From positions 1,447,501 through 1,511,500 of the forward strand of contig CALZFC010000056.1 in NCBI GenBank assembly GCA_945643635.1: a stretch of DNA of 64,000 nt, in the 5' to 3' direction. The notes under the pieces are model-generated. The model saw only the letters and a list, made by a program, of their open reading frames with translations, was not told the origin of the DNA and made no database searches. Of this stretch, positions 13,615-25,311 are shown in pieces. The first letter of the stretch is position 1; every line of letters starts with the position of its first letter. Both the position numbers and the translations under genes were made by a program. Source of the DNA: Allodiplogaster sudhausi. Its lineage: Eukaryota; Nematoda; Chromadorea; Rhabditida; Diplogasteridae.

Positions 13615-16600
13615 CGTTGGCATTGCCAGAGGGGTGAGGGGGTAGAGAGGCGGCCGGCCGCGAGCTCCTGGACTGCCTGCCCCTCTCTGTGCTGCCATTC
13701 GCACTCGCTCCTGCTGTCAGACTCTCATCGTCGGAGGAACTGTCTGCAAGATTCAATTCTTATCTCATCTAGACGTTCTTGGTTATGAATGTGCTCCCCC
13801 GCACTTACAGTATGCTGAGTACCGCATAGCAATGCGAAGAGCAGAAAGTGGCGGAGGATGTTCAGGGGTCCTGCCACATGAGGATTCTCCCCTGCATATC
13901 CCATCACCTCCCCTCGCCTCAGGGTCCTTATTCCCTTCCTCTCTAGTCATTCGCTTTCCTCAAACTTAATTTCCTTCTCCAGCAACTCGACCAATCAAAT
14001 TTCGCACAAATATACAGACGATCTCGCAAATGGAAGCAAAAAAGTGACTATAATCAATCAGCCATGAAAAGACAAACATGCAATGATGGTTCGCAGTGAA
14101 ATGAAATACAGACAGATAAGTACAGGAAATGTTTAGCCTAGATAGATAAAACAATAAAATTTGGGCAATCCAACTATGGACTGCGCCTCGAAACCTATGG
14201 AAAAACTTTGCCATTTGTGAACACACGACTAGCTAGAGGGACTGAAAGAAAGAAAATATATACAGAGAGAGAGAAAGAGAGACCATGAGAAACAGAGGGG
14301 AGAGAGGGAGAGAGAGAGAGGGAGAGGGAGAGAGAGAGAAGAGAGGGGAGGGGGGGGGGGGAGAAAAGAAGAATAGGAAGCAGAGAGTGATAAATAGCAG
14401 AAAAAAAATTAGAAAACGGATGAACGGCCATTACTTGATGAGAGCACGGGGAACGAAGTCGATAGAAAGATAGCCATCTGGGACAGAAAAAAAACACCCC
14501 ACTCCAATCGATTGAATTCACATCTTAAAACAACGATAAACAATTAACAAATGAAAAAGTCCCATAATCATGCGAACAAAAAAATTAAAGTACTCGTTGC
14601 ACAAGATTTGGAGAAGTAAATGACAATACAAATGGGGCAAAACTGAAAAGAACACGCAACAATTTAAAATGACAATCTGAAAGAACATAGTCGAGGAGAT
14701 AAACAAATAGATCAAGATGGGTAAAATTAGCGGCAAAGTCTAGAAGAGAAAGAAGAAGAGGCGAGAAAAGCACTCTCGACTTGGGTGTTTCACGTTAACA
14801 ATAGTGGCATGATTCGATTATACGAAACTGTTGCAGGCCACAGTAACCATCATATCTTCAAGGGGCAGCAGTAGTTTCTTTTGCGACATAACAGAACATT
14901 CTAGTACTAATAAACTGCATTATGGTGTACGCGATTGGTGAAAAGGGTCTGACAATTTAACACGAGGAGTTCAAGGAAGAAGCATCTCGATATCTCTCTC
15001 TCTCGCTCTCTCTCTCTTTCTCTCCCCCTCTCTTCTTGCTGTCTCTCCTCCCTTTCCATTTGTCTCCCTCTCATTTCCTCTTTGATTGCCCCTTACGCTA
15101 GTCATTCTTCAAGATCTCTTTTTCTCAGTCTCTTTCCGGCTTTTCACTGAGCACTCCTTCCATCCTAATACAATTGATATTGGCCCCACGGATAAATCCG
15201 AGTTGCAATCACGACCTATTTCATTGGCGGCGAAGAAAAAATTAGAATGACGGAAAGTGGCAACGCGAGGCAAGTGAACACCTTGAAATCAAAGGAAAAG
15301 AGGATAGAACAGAGTCAATTAAGGCATTAAAGAGTTAAGAAAAGCAAGGCACTTGAATGGACAGCAGCTGTCGGCTACCGATTCACTCCTTTTCTCTAGA
15401 CTCATTCCCTTCCACTCCTCTTCTCCCTCAACCTCTCGACTTCCCGTTTTTTTTCTCTTTTGCCCGCATTCCCAGACTGATCAAAGGACACCGACTGTTT
15501 TCTGAAGAACTGAGATATCCAAAGGCAGCTGTAGAACAGGTAGAAAACTACTATACGAGATAAGAATATAAAAGTGCAAAAGATGTTTGCCTGAGCTGTC
15601 CAAGCCAACCTCCGTTATCAAAGTTGGATAAAAGATAAATCAGAGCTGAATACCCTTCAAAGTCGAGAAATTGTTTAGCATGCTATAAATGCTACCAAAT
15701 ATGATAAAGTTTCCTATCCAAGCCGTTTTTCTTTGTTGTAAGCAGAAGAGAGAAGAACCGAGAGTGAACCTGAAGCGTGCGCTGTCCGTGAAGGGGCGAC
15801 AGTAGCAGAGCGGGAAGGATGAGGGGGCGGAAGTCTTCTCTCGGAGGACTGGGCAGTTCTCGTCCTCCTTCTCTGCGGCTGCAGCATGGACGGCCTTTCT
15901 CTTCTTCCTTCTGCGTACTCTGCCAATGCCGCCTGCACTGCCTCCACTCGCACTTCTGCAACATTAATAAAGATACAACTAACAAAACAATCCACTTACA
16001 ATGGATTTCATTTTTTTGTTAAGTTTCAGACATCACTGAATATCTCAGGACCATCACTTCGATATTTCAACAACTGGATGAACGATATATAAAAAAAAGA
16101 GCGAGAAGTAACCTGAGTGGTATCGACTCTCGTCTCTCGTCAACCTCCTATGGTGTCTCTGAACAGCGCGACTTCCAGGGCTTGCATCAACGGCGTCTGA
16201 AAATGCTCTCAAATGTGAACAAAATGAAGATGAAATAGTAGTATTCTTGACAGAAGAACCTCGCTGAGTGCGTGCGAACGGAGCAAGAAGCTGCGCTCGT
16301 TTCTTTTCATATCCTTTCTGAGTGATATCACCTAGAAAAAACATTTGCTTCTCTCTAAAGCTTGAATTACAGATAAGAGGAAATGGTACTCTTCGACTAT
16401 CACTACCCCAAAACCCCAACTTTTTTCAAAAAATTTTTTTTTCTGAAACTTGGCTCAGGGGTAGTTTAGCACGGGGAATACGAATATAACATCCGTTTTT
16501 AATTATAATGTCATTAAAAAAAGTTAGAGTAACTTTTGTGGGAAAAAAGTTTTGGCTCAGATCGCGTTGTAAATCTCGCTAAGGGGGCTATTTGACATGA

Positions 16601-17023
16601 GGAACACGAATATGACCTTCATTTTACACCATTTTGTCGTTTTCGAACTGTAAACCGGTTTTTCAGATATAATCAACAAACAACAAACAACAAAATGATC
16701 AACAACGTGGAGGGAGAGCGTTTAGCAAGGTAGAGCGCAGCCACCAAATTTTTTCAAAAAAAAATTTTTTTTTTTTTTTTTTTGAAAAAATTTGGGGTTT
16801 TGGGGTAGTGATAGTCGAAGAGTACCGAGGAAACAACAAAAAATTCAGCATTCCTAAACCCTAATAATCAAATATCGTTAAATATAGCACACATAAAGTT
16901 AATCAATTCCTCCAAGACCTCCAATACCGAAATATCACCTTCACTAAGTTCCAAGTCCAATTCAGCCAACTTTTCTCGAATTTCTTGAGGTAGATTCAAC
17001 ACGTCGATACCATTTCCATTCAT
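3777..17023 (-). CDS. DIP2: Disco-interacting protein 2 (DIP2), complete, 32 exons
   Basis: Exons 5' to 3': 16939-17023, 16260-16331, 16113-16196, 15770-15955, 13615-13743, 13358-13446, 10725-10800, 9933-10136, 9642-9757, 9441-9542, 9316-9396, 9057-9203, 8789-8957, 8570-8728, 8334-8401, 8118-8284, 7928-8042, 7632-7874, 7356-7577, 7215-7304, 7039-7167, 6775-6975, 6561-6678, 6342-6517, 6118-6258, 5987-6085, 5681-5861, 5532-5631, 5232-5380, 4638-4992, 4201-4386, 3777-4029. They sum to 4692 nt (1563 codons plus stop); all phases agree, and the length matches animal DIP2 (about 1570 aa). The N-terminus has the DMAP1-binding module (KLAELDLELSEGDITQKGYE). Two acyl-adenylate-forming (FAAL-like) domains follow, at roughly residues 320-870 and 960-1550, and the protein ends in the hallmark DPIYVAYNM. 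In other animals DIP2 affects axon growth and diacylglycerol/lipid metabolism. Introns 11 and 13 appear to be GC-AG. The exon 7 start (10800 or 10794) is the least certain boundary. Confidence 0.97.
4388..4602. repeat. GA-rich microsatellite in the last-but-one DIP2 intron
   Basis: Long (GA)n with AAAG interruptions, giving (CT)n on the DIP2 sense strand. A similar block fills 4040-4190 in the next intron. The serine/leucine-repeat reading frames here are repeat artefacts. Confidence 0.9.
5401..5494. repeat. (GAAAGA)n hexanucleotide array in a DIP2 intron
   Basis: About 15 hexamer copies fill most of intron 5381-5531. The apparent Lys-Glu repeat protein on the + strand is only this array. 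Confidence 0.92.
8465..8560. repeat. CT-rich tract, antisense-purine exception in DIP2
   Basis: The CT repeats are on the + strand inside DIP2 intron 8402-8569. This is the opposite orientation to most tracts in this gene. Confidence 0.85.
10801..13357. other. Large DIP2 intron 6, no other gene seen
   Basis: This 2.56-kb intron is mostly AT-rich. It carries a (GA)n/(GT)n compound microsatellite at about 10886-11000. I see no exon that fits DIP2 in it. Confidence 0.55.
13744..15769. other. Large DIP2 intron 4
   Basis: About 2 kb containing GA-rich (14265-14345) and CT-rich (14995-15060) tracts. A possible 43-nt exon at 14435-14477 has good splice sites but the wrong phase, so it was left out of the model. 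Confidence 0.5.
16385..16826. mobile_element. MITE-like element with ~55-bp TIRs and an 8-bp TSD
   Basis: Both ends carry GGTACTCTTCGACTATCACT followed by a CCCC-AAAA-CCCC block and a T/A tract, as inverted repeats of about 55 bp. The flanks GAGGAAAT (16377-16384) and GAGGAAAC (16827-16834) form an 8-bp target-site duplication with one mismatch. The interior has no reading frame. It holds two diverged copies of a 25-bp motif at 16476-16501 and 16602-16626. It sits in DIP2 intron 1. The 8-bp TSD suggests a hAT-like non-autonomous element (inference). Confidence 0.82.
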
Positions 17024-17040
17024 CTTCAAAGAGAGAGAAA
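17024..17040 (-). promoter_or_regulatory. Splice acceptor directly before the DIP2 start codon
   Basis: On the sense strand a pyrimidine tract and TTTGAAG run straight into the ATG at 17023-17021. This would serve a 5' UTR intron or a trans-splice site. No upstream UTR exon was identified. Confidence 0.5.
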
Positions 17041-18093
17041 TATATACTCAGCAAATGGATCAGAATAATACCAACGAAATATGTGGGAAAAACAATCGAC
17101 AACTCGTGACACACTACTTTGAACATGGCGAAACATGCACGGCAGCTACAATGACGGCGCAACAGAATTACTTCCCCAAATCAACTATGAATGGTGAGCG
17201 TCAATCAAAAGAGGAAAATCGTTAGCGCCTGAAGAGTGGGTCTACCAGGAGGTTTGGAAGAAAGAGACAAAGCAGAGAGAGAGTGCAAGAGAGGAAGAGA
17301 GAGTAGAGAAGCAGAGAGAAAGCCAGCGGCGGCAGAAAGTGTGGCCACTGCCCATTTCGGATGTCGAGGAGGAGAGAAGGAAGAAGAGCGCGGAGGGCAC
17401 CAGCAAGTGTCGGATAAGGAGCCATGGTCTCGCATGTTCAACCAGCTGCGGGGTCACTCACCAACCGCTTCGTATTTACAACACTTTCACTCAATCTTTC
17501 TTGCTTCTCCGATGCCCACACAGACTGCGATCACTCTACCCAAGGAAGAACAAGAGACAAAGAAGACAATGACTTGGGAAGAGGGTGTAGGTTGCGAGTA
17601 GAGAAGGGCTATCTGGGAACAGCGCAGTCTGGCAAGGTCAGAGAGATCGATAGTACAAGGACGGACTAAACTATGTGAAGAAACCCGTACGAAAGCAATC
17701 ACATTCAGGTGGCAAAGGAAACTCAGAAACTTTTTCACTTTAATTTAAGAATCCCCTAGGGCACAATCCCCCCACAAGAGCGTAAAACACTTATTTTAGT
17801 GCATGCCTTGACCGTATCACAATATTGTCTGCAATTTGAGAAAATACTCCGAAATTAAATTTCTGCTAAAGTGTATAATTTAATTAATTATCTGAGGCTT
17901 TTTTCAACTAGAAATGTATCGCCACCTCTCCACAGCAATCTCTGATATAATAGACTAGGGTAGTTAATTTGCCCACATGTACATGTATTAACATACATTT
18001 GAGTGAATGGTTAACACGCTATTACGGATGGTTTTACTCGCTATAATGCTATGTGAATATACAAGAACGTGCATGTCATAGCAGAATGTTAAC

Positions 18094-18164
18094 CCCTGTG
18101 AAGATGGAGATGACGGAGATCTGTCTCTTGACGTTGTCTCCTTCCGCCAGACGGTTCTTCATCT
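18094..18164 (-). CDS. Orphan exon, possibly from a membrane protein
   Basis: A short frame, MKNRLAEGDNVKRQISVIS then IFTG, sits between an AG acceptor after 18165 and a GT donor (GTTAAC) at 18093. It ends in phase 0. A basic segment running into hydrophobic residues could be the cytoplasmic start of a membrane helix. No neighbouring exon was found, so the gene is not identified and the call rests on residue pattern alone. Confidence 0.3.
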
Positions 18165-18579
18165 CTCAATCCATTCTTTCTTCGCAGCAGGAAGCTTTCC
18201 ATTTCAGGAATCAAACATTTTTTCTGCCTGACTACGTACGTTTCTTTTGTTTTCCGTTTTTGAATAAATGTTAGATTTGAGTTACAATAGAAAAAAGACA
18301 TGGATGAAGGAATAAGAAAGAGCAGAGAAAGATTGAGCCGAGAGGGGAAAACAGACAAACCAGAGAGTGGGAGGGGGAGCTAAATATTCTCGTCTAACTA
18401 CTTTTTATTATTCTTAAAAACTTCCCTATTTCTCTGCCCACCCTCTCGCTCTCCCTATCTCCTGGAATCATAGTAGTTTATAGAGGTAAAACATTTGAAA
18501 TTAAGTTATTCTCATTGACTTCTAATGAAATCGAGCAAATGCCAATAAGTTAAGTTAAAGAGGAAGAATGATTAGGAGA

Positions 18580-18815
18580 AAGAGGGAGATAGATTAGAGA
18601 GAGGGAGATAGATTAGAGAGAGAGGGAGATAGAGTAGAGAGAGAGAGTATAGAGAGGGAGCTAGAGTAGAGAGAGCGATATAGAGTAGAGAGAGGGAGAT
18701 AGAGTAGAGAGAGGGAGATAGAGTAGAGAGAGGGAGATAGAGTAGAGAGAGGGAGATAGAGTAGAGAGAGGGAGAATAGAGTAGAGAGAGGGAGATAGAG
18801 TAGAGAGAGAGAGAG
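18580..18815. repeat. 19-bp minisatellite
   Basis: The unit GAGTAGAGAGAGGGAGATA is repeated about ten times with small variations. Minus-strand frames through it give a Leu/Ser/Tyr repeat and are not genes. Confidence 0.85.
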
Positions 18816-19179
18816 TACAGAGAGAAACGAGTGCCAGTGAGGTCCAGTGAGGTAGCGGGTGCAGAAGCAAAGAGAAGTGTGAAATAAAGAAGCGAGAAAT
18901 GCATAGGTGACAAAAAAGGGAAGGTGTGATATAGGGGTAATGAGAAATAGAACGTAATTCTGTGACATCTGATATATTGTAATATGCTACCAAATAGCAT
19001 ATTACATTGTAATCTGCATACCACTTCCTCATATCTTCTGCCGTTTTAATGTGTACTGATTATAGGTAGGAAAACAAAAACTACTTTATGTTGTTCGAAT
19101 TTCTCTGCATTTTCAGTGATTTTTTTTTGTTCGAAATTCGCGTTTTTAAATTCAATGCCAAACACTGTCTCCATAACTT

Positions 19180-19481
19180 TCTCTCCGTCTCCCATTCTCT
19201 CCTCCTCTCTTTTCCTCTCTTTGTCACTCCCCTCACCTCCCTCTCCTTCTCTCTCTTCCTTTTTCCTTCCCTCCTCTCATCTCATTCCCCCTCCCTTCCC
19301 TCCCTCTTTCCCTCTCTCTCTCTCTCGCTCCCTCCTTCCATTCCCTCTCTCTCCCTCCTTCCCTCTCTCTCTCTCCCTCTTTCCCTCCCTGTCTTTCCAT
19401 CTTTCCCTCCCTCTCTCTTCCTCCTTCTCTCCCTCTCCCCCTCTCCTTCCCTCCATCTCTCTCCCTCCTCTCCCTCTTTCC

Positions 19482-19526
<45 letters not shown>

Positions 19527-19530
19527 TCAA
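19180..19530. repeat. CT-rich low-complexity block
   Basis: About 350 bp of almost pure pyrimidine (CTCCCT and CTTTCC variants) end in a (TC)n run. Confidence 0.9.
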
Positions 19531-20140
19531 TCTCTCGATCACTCCTTCTGCCTGATGATTTTATCGGGATGGAAATAACGTCTGCTCACGTCATTCATGC
19601 ATACACCTACTCAAATTGGAACATAGTGATGCGCGGCCGGTTAGTTGTGCTTCTTTCCCATTCCTTCACTCTTGACGCTGCTCTCTCATTCGCCCTCTCA
19701 TTTTCTCACTCTCTTTCCCCCAACTCTCTCTCTCTCACACACTCTCACTTTCTCTCTTGAGAAGCAGAGGCGGAAAGTGTCAAGCGCCACCCACCTCGGG
19801 GTGCATTCAGACATGGCTTAAGAGTAGATCCCTGCAGATGGCGCTGCCAAACTTTCTGCCACTGGCATCGATGTGTCATCGCCTTCCGAATTGTTCCGAA
19901 TCAGCGTTCCGTCTATGCCAACATCACTCCGATACATGCCTCCCGCCCACCTTTTCCTCCCATTGGCTCCGTTAGTTGACGATTCCTTTCATTAATTTTG
20001 TAATTCCAATTTCGGGCGAAGCCGTCCAAGAATTGCTTGAAATGACCAAACTGCCAAGGCTCACGCTCATTTAAAGAAGAAACCTTTGAGAGCAGAGACG
20101 GAAGACAAGACCACCAGAGAGGGAAAGAGAGCGATGTAGA

Positions 20141-20345
20141 ATGGAAGTCGAGAGGGAGAGAGAGGGAGAGGAAGAGAGAGGGAGAGAGAGAGGGAGAGAA
20201 AGAGAGGGAGAGAGAGGGAGTGAGAGGGAGAGTGAGGGAGAAAGAGGGAGAGAGAGGGAGGGAGAGAGAGGGAGAAAAAGGGAGAGAGAGAGAGGGAGCG
20301 AGAGAGGGAAAGAGAGGGAGAGAGAGAGGGAGAGAGAGGGGAAGA
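20141..20345. repeat. GA/GGGA-rich low-complexity block
   Basis: About 200 bp of purine repeats, mainly GAGAGGGAGA variants. Confidence 0.9.
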
Positions 20346-20788
20346 AAGAGATAGAGGAAGGAAGATCTTCAAAGATCAAAAGTGAGTGCACAGAGATGGA
20401 AAGACATCTCCAATTACGTCCTGCATTTTCTTCTGAACGATTTTTGTTTCCTACTACATTTCTTCAAATTGTGAAATGTTTCCACGTGATGTTGATATTT
20501 CGTGCTTGTTCGCGAAATTTATGTGTTTTTAATTGTATCCGTTAAGCTATCTATTCTGTTATATTAATGTATTTCTGGAATACTACTTTATTCAGACTGT
20601 ATCTATAACTTAAACATTTTTACATGCTGCTAAATTAGTTTCGTTATTAGTTTTTAGCTGCAAGTTTTTTGCATGATTTTATTTCGATTGCTCTAATCTT
20701 TTTTTAGGATATATAAGTGAGTTAGTGCGCAAAGATAGGCAAGATGAAGAGGAAGAGAAAGGGAGAGGTTGACAGAGATAGGGAACAT

Positions 20789-20841
<53 letters not shown>

Positions 20842-22469
20842 ACAGGTGATAGAATGGGGTAATATGATGGTCTAACATCTGCTCCTAAATGACGTAATAC
20901 AAAGTGACAAGCCAAATCTATTAGCTCTATCAGCTTTTTCCTATTTAAAAAAATCATTGCACGGAATCTCGCTAATTTTAAAGGGGAGTTTTGTAAATAT
21001 ATGTTACATATCATTCATAGATTAACAGATAGTAGTTGAGTAAAAGTATATGAACCCTGTGTGGGATGGAAATCGTGGATACATTCCGAGGCGATTACCA
21101 CTGAGATCACTTGCTCCTCCATTACTTACTTATCTGTCCAAGGAATCTGCAAAATACGGTGAAATGGGAAAGAAGTGCAAAAAAATAAATTGCATTTCCA
21201 GAACGCGAGAGAGAGAGAGGCATGTAATGGAAGAACAGACCAATAAGGGGGGGGGGGAGAGAAGGGCAAGTATCAAGTGCCATGGACATCCCTTTTTGGC
21301 CAATTTCCCCATCTAAATTCTCCCTCGTCAAGAGTGTGAAATGGAGAAGAGAAGGGGGCGTTTGAATCTCCTTTCTATTCCAGACTGACGCAAGTAACTT
21401 CAGACGTAAAGAATGGAGCTTGGTAACTTTCATTTGCTTTTCCTTTCTTCTCCCCAAAGTTTCTCTCACATTTCCCACTCATTCCACTAAGCTGCAAGAG
21501 AGTGTGCAACTGGATCCCATTATCTTCCCTATTTCACGAGCTCTGCTTGGCAGCACAAGGCTACTCCAACTACTACTATTTCCTCCTTCCTGAAATGGCA
21601 CAGTACATTGTCTCTCTTTCTTCGCCTCTCTCTCCCCTCATCTCTCACCCTCTTCTCTCTCCCTTATCTATCACCTTGTATTTTCCCTCCCTCTGGAATA
21701 CTGCTTACTTCGTTAGGAAACAGTCCGTCCAGACCTCATTGGAGTGGCTTCTGCTTGTCGATGGTTCTGCTGATTCTGCTCTCCTTTCTTCCGTTCTCCC
21801 CGATCCTCCGCAATTTTTTGGCCATTCACTCATCCCGTATTCCTTTTAGTTAAATTGATGCTGAAAAGAGAGCGAGAGTTACTCTTCTTTCCCCAAGTGA
21901 ACTTGGCGGAGACATATTTTCTCTCTCTTCCTCTCTGTTACATCTCTTTTCACCCTCTCATTCGTCCATTGTTTTCGCTCTTCCTCGATCTTCCTCACTG
22001 TCTCTCCTAAGTAAGCTAACCATATTTAATTCCATGTAACATAACATTTCCTCGTCCCTCTCTCGTTTCTATCGCTATTCCTTTCCTCTCCAGCTTATTT
22101 ATTTGCTGCCCGTTCTGCCTGCCCAGTGCATTTAGTCAGGGATCCATCGTACACAGAAGCCACGGATATTCGCGTCCAAAGATGTGCGTATTATGAGGGA
22201 AAATGAGTGACAAATATGATAGATGTGCGGAAATAGGAAAGATCGGAGCGTGGGGGAGTGGGAGATAAGAGGACAGGGGAAGAAGAGAGGAGAGGGAAGG
22301 GAAAGAGAGGGGCCGGGAGAAGGAGAGAGGGAGAGTCATAGTTGTGTTCTCAGAATTCCCGGGTTTGTAGGACAGAATGATGTGAGTACCTAGCTGGTGG
22401 ATCGACGAGTGCCTTCTTATCATCACTTCTTCTGCCGTATCTTTTCGGCGGTCATATCTGCTACTTAAT

Positions 22470-22515
<46 letters not shown>

Positions 22516-23175
22516 CCATGATCGTCAATCTGTTTCCTGTTTTCATATTTGCAACTAATTCTAAATCGTGGAAAGTCAAGAGTCGAATTAGCTAATCTGC
22601 CTGGAGAAGCCGAACTGTAAGTTGATACTCGGTTTCTGCCTGTATATGTATGTACATAGTCTGGCTTAGCATTGCAGTTTAGTTTAGTTTCGCCAGATGA
22701 AGTCTCCTGGACATGCGGAAATGAAGAAGTGACTGCTTGGACTTGAAACACGGAAATTGACCAGAGACTGCTCGAATTTAGCCCGGCATGTCACCATCAG
22801 ACTTGACAGGGCCGGGTTTTCCTACCCTTCGTTCTTTCTCTATCTCTCATTCTTCTACTTAAGTTTGGAATGACTCTTCCCCTATTGGCAGTTTCAATGA
22901 TTTGAGAAGCAATCAACATGTGGATAGGCATTGAGGAAGTACGTGTGAATTTACATTTTCTTTGCGATAATGCTTTCCTTCTTTGGAAAGACTCTGTGAA
23001 TGGTTGGAGTCATGGAAAGAGGAAAAGAATGAAGTTGGTCGTCCATTTGCTTCTTCCTGTGTAACTTCCTTCGTGCTCGTCAACCCATTCTCGTTCTCTT
23101 GCTATGCATTTCCCGAGTGCCAAATGGCTACTATTCTTAAGTTCCAGGTAATACATACTTGCAATTCGAGGGGAG

Positions 23176-24278
23176 ATGCTTCTTCGATTAGATTTTCTGC
23201 TTCTTCCAATTCTCTGCATGGTAAGTCCATTTTTTGCTCTATATAATATGTATAATGTATCTATGTATATATGTATGTATCTATGTACATATGTACATAC
23301 ATACATGAGAAAAAACGTTGCTATGATATCTACAAATTTAAAATTTAAACTCCTTAAGTTCATATAGTTTTCCTATTTTAGATTAACATGAAGAGCACCA
23401 GTGCATATCCATTCTTCGTAGTGAATCTTGTTCCCCAAGAGTTAGTCTTTCTTCTTTCCTTTCCATGCCATATTCATACTCTTCAGTCAAGTGGAAGAAG
23501 GAGAATGGTCCCTGCTGGACCCCCCCGTGGTCCGTCGTTCCTATGGAATTCAGAAGCGAGCTTTCGATCGACTCGACGACGGCGACTTCGGATTGTTGAG
23601 GAAACGAGCAGTGAACTGGTCAGAATCCCTTCCTCTTCTGAAGAACACTTCAGATTCTATTTATCCGGATCGTGCATCCTCACCTATTTCGGGAACATTG
23701 CATTTGATGGAATACTGGATAACGAAGAAATTGAGGGTGAAAAAGGAGAGTAAAAGAGAAGGAAAACGGGGAAAAGTCAAGATAGAGAAGGCTTCCGAAA
23801 GTCAGGTCTTGAGATGACTGGCTGCTTGCAAATTCGCACTTTTGGACCATTTGAGAAAATTACGTTCGTCGAGCGAATATTAGTGCATATAAATGAGTGA
23901 GCAGGAAGAGACGGCTGGAAGAAGAGAAGAACGAGTAGAAAGAAGTTTCTTTCAGGGGGATCAACACTCCTTTTAACCGTTTGGATGAAGGAGACTTCGG
24001 GATGAGAAAGAAGAGGGCATTCGACCGACTGGAGTCATCCGACTTCTTTGATTTCCGTAGGAAGAGAGCCTTTGACCGTCTCGACGGGGCTGACTTCGGG
24101 CTGGAGAAGAGAAGTCTTCGCAGTCAAGACACAGCCATCAGTAAGCATTTTCCAAATGGAAGAAGTTATATAGGGAGCAATCTTTCTTTCAGCCCCCGAA
24201 CGAGAGGCCCTCTTGGCAAAGCTGGCAAGTTCTCTTCACACACTGAGGAGGCTGCGCGAGGAGAGTGAGCGACAGTAG
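23176..24278 (+). CDS. Orcokinin-like (NLP-14/15-like) neuropeptide precursor
   Basis: The model has a signal-peptide exon 23176-23220 (MLLRLDFLLLPILCM, GTAAGT donor), a possible 19-nt micro-exon 23382-23400, then 23492-23618 (or from 23487), 23956-24140 and 24193-24278 (TAG). The last three join in phase. The mature region is four repeats bounded by KR/RKR/KKR/RRKR: AFDRLDDGDFGLL, a longer copy ending FNRLDEGDFGM, AFDRLESSDFFDF and AFDRLDGADFGLE. A short SYGIQ peptide precedes them and a non-repeat acidic/basic tail follows. The pattern (A/N)-F-D-x-L-x-x-x-x-F-G-x matches arthropod orcokinins and nematode NLP-14/NLP-15. No C-terminal Gly precedes the dibasic sites, so non-amidated peptides are expected. 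The exons before 23492 are the weakest part of the model. Confidence 0.8.
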
Positions 24279-24632
24279 TCCGCAGTTGCCATTTCTCTTT
24301 TCATTCCCTCCATTCTCTCTCACAATCACTTCTCTTTTGTATGTACAAACTGTTTGCTTTTCAATTTGTCTTAATTGTTTGATGAGAATTGAACGGAAGC
24401 AGACTTCTTCATTCCTTGCCAACACAGCTGATCTCACTTCTCTTTATGCATTTACAACTCTCTTTTCATCTCTCAAATCAATGCTCCTCGGTGATTATTC
24501 TTTGTGACATAAAATTGTATGTTCTCTACTCTGCTCCCAAAGGACACGAAGCTTCTCTATACGATAAACAGTTACATCTGTGTGCCCATTCAGGTGATGT
24601 GGTCTCTTTTTCGATCTCTGTCATTCTCTATT

Positions 24633-24683
<51 letters not shown>

Positions 24684-25248
24684 GTCTCTGTCTCTGTCTC
24701 TGTCTCTGTCTCTGTCTCTGTCTCTGTCTCTGTCTCTATCTCTGTCTCTGTCTCTGTCTCTGTCTCTGTCTCTGTCTCTGTCTCTGTCTCTGTCTCTGTC
24801 TCTGTCTCTGTCTCTGTCTCTGTCTCTGTCTCTGTCTCTGTCTCTGTCTCTGTCTCTGTCTCTGTCTCTGTCTCTGTCTCTGTCTCTGTCTCTGTCTCTG
24901 TCTCTGTCTCTGTCTCTGTCTCTGTCTCTGCCTCTGTCTCTGTCTCTGTCTCTGTCTCTGTCTCTGTCTCTGTCTCTGTCTCTGTCTCTGTCTCTGTCTC
25001 TGTCTCTGTCTCTGTCTCTGTCTCTGTCTCTGTCTCTGTCTCTGTCTCTGTCTCTGTCTCTGTCTCTGTCTCTGTCTCTGTCTCTGTCTCTGCCTCTGTC
25101 TCTGCCTCTGCCTCTGTCTCTGTCTCTGTCTCTGTCTCTGTCTCTGTCTCTGTCTCTGTCTCTGTCTCTGTCTCTGTCTCTGTCTCTGTCTCTGTCTCTG
25201 TCTCTGTCTCTGTCTCTGTCTCTGTCTCTGTCTCTGTCTCTGTCTCTG

Positions 25249-25311
<63 letters not shown>

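Larger units (their letters stand above)
17041..23175. other. Repeat-rich region with no complete gene recognised
   Basis: The region contains the DIP2 upstream DNA, a 19-bp minisatellite, a CT-rich block, two GA-rich blocks and a CT microsatellite at about 22472-22515. One orphan exon is listed separately. The minus-strand stretch 19818-19985 is open and looks weakly coding in two different frames, so no call is made. Confidence 0.5.

Noticed and set aside
14435..14477. Possible extra DIP2 exon (minus)
   Set aside because: It has good AG and GT borders, but it enters in one phase and leaves in another, breaking the otherwise perfect join of exons 4 and 5.
19818..19985. Minus-strand terminal exon (RWAGGMYRSDVGIDGTLIRN...)
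   Set aside because: Two different frames over the same bases look equally coding-like and neither has a firm acceptor.
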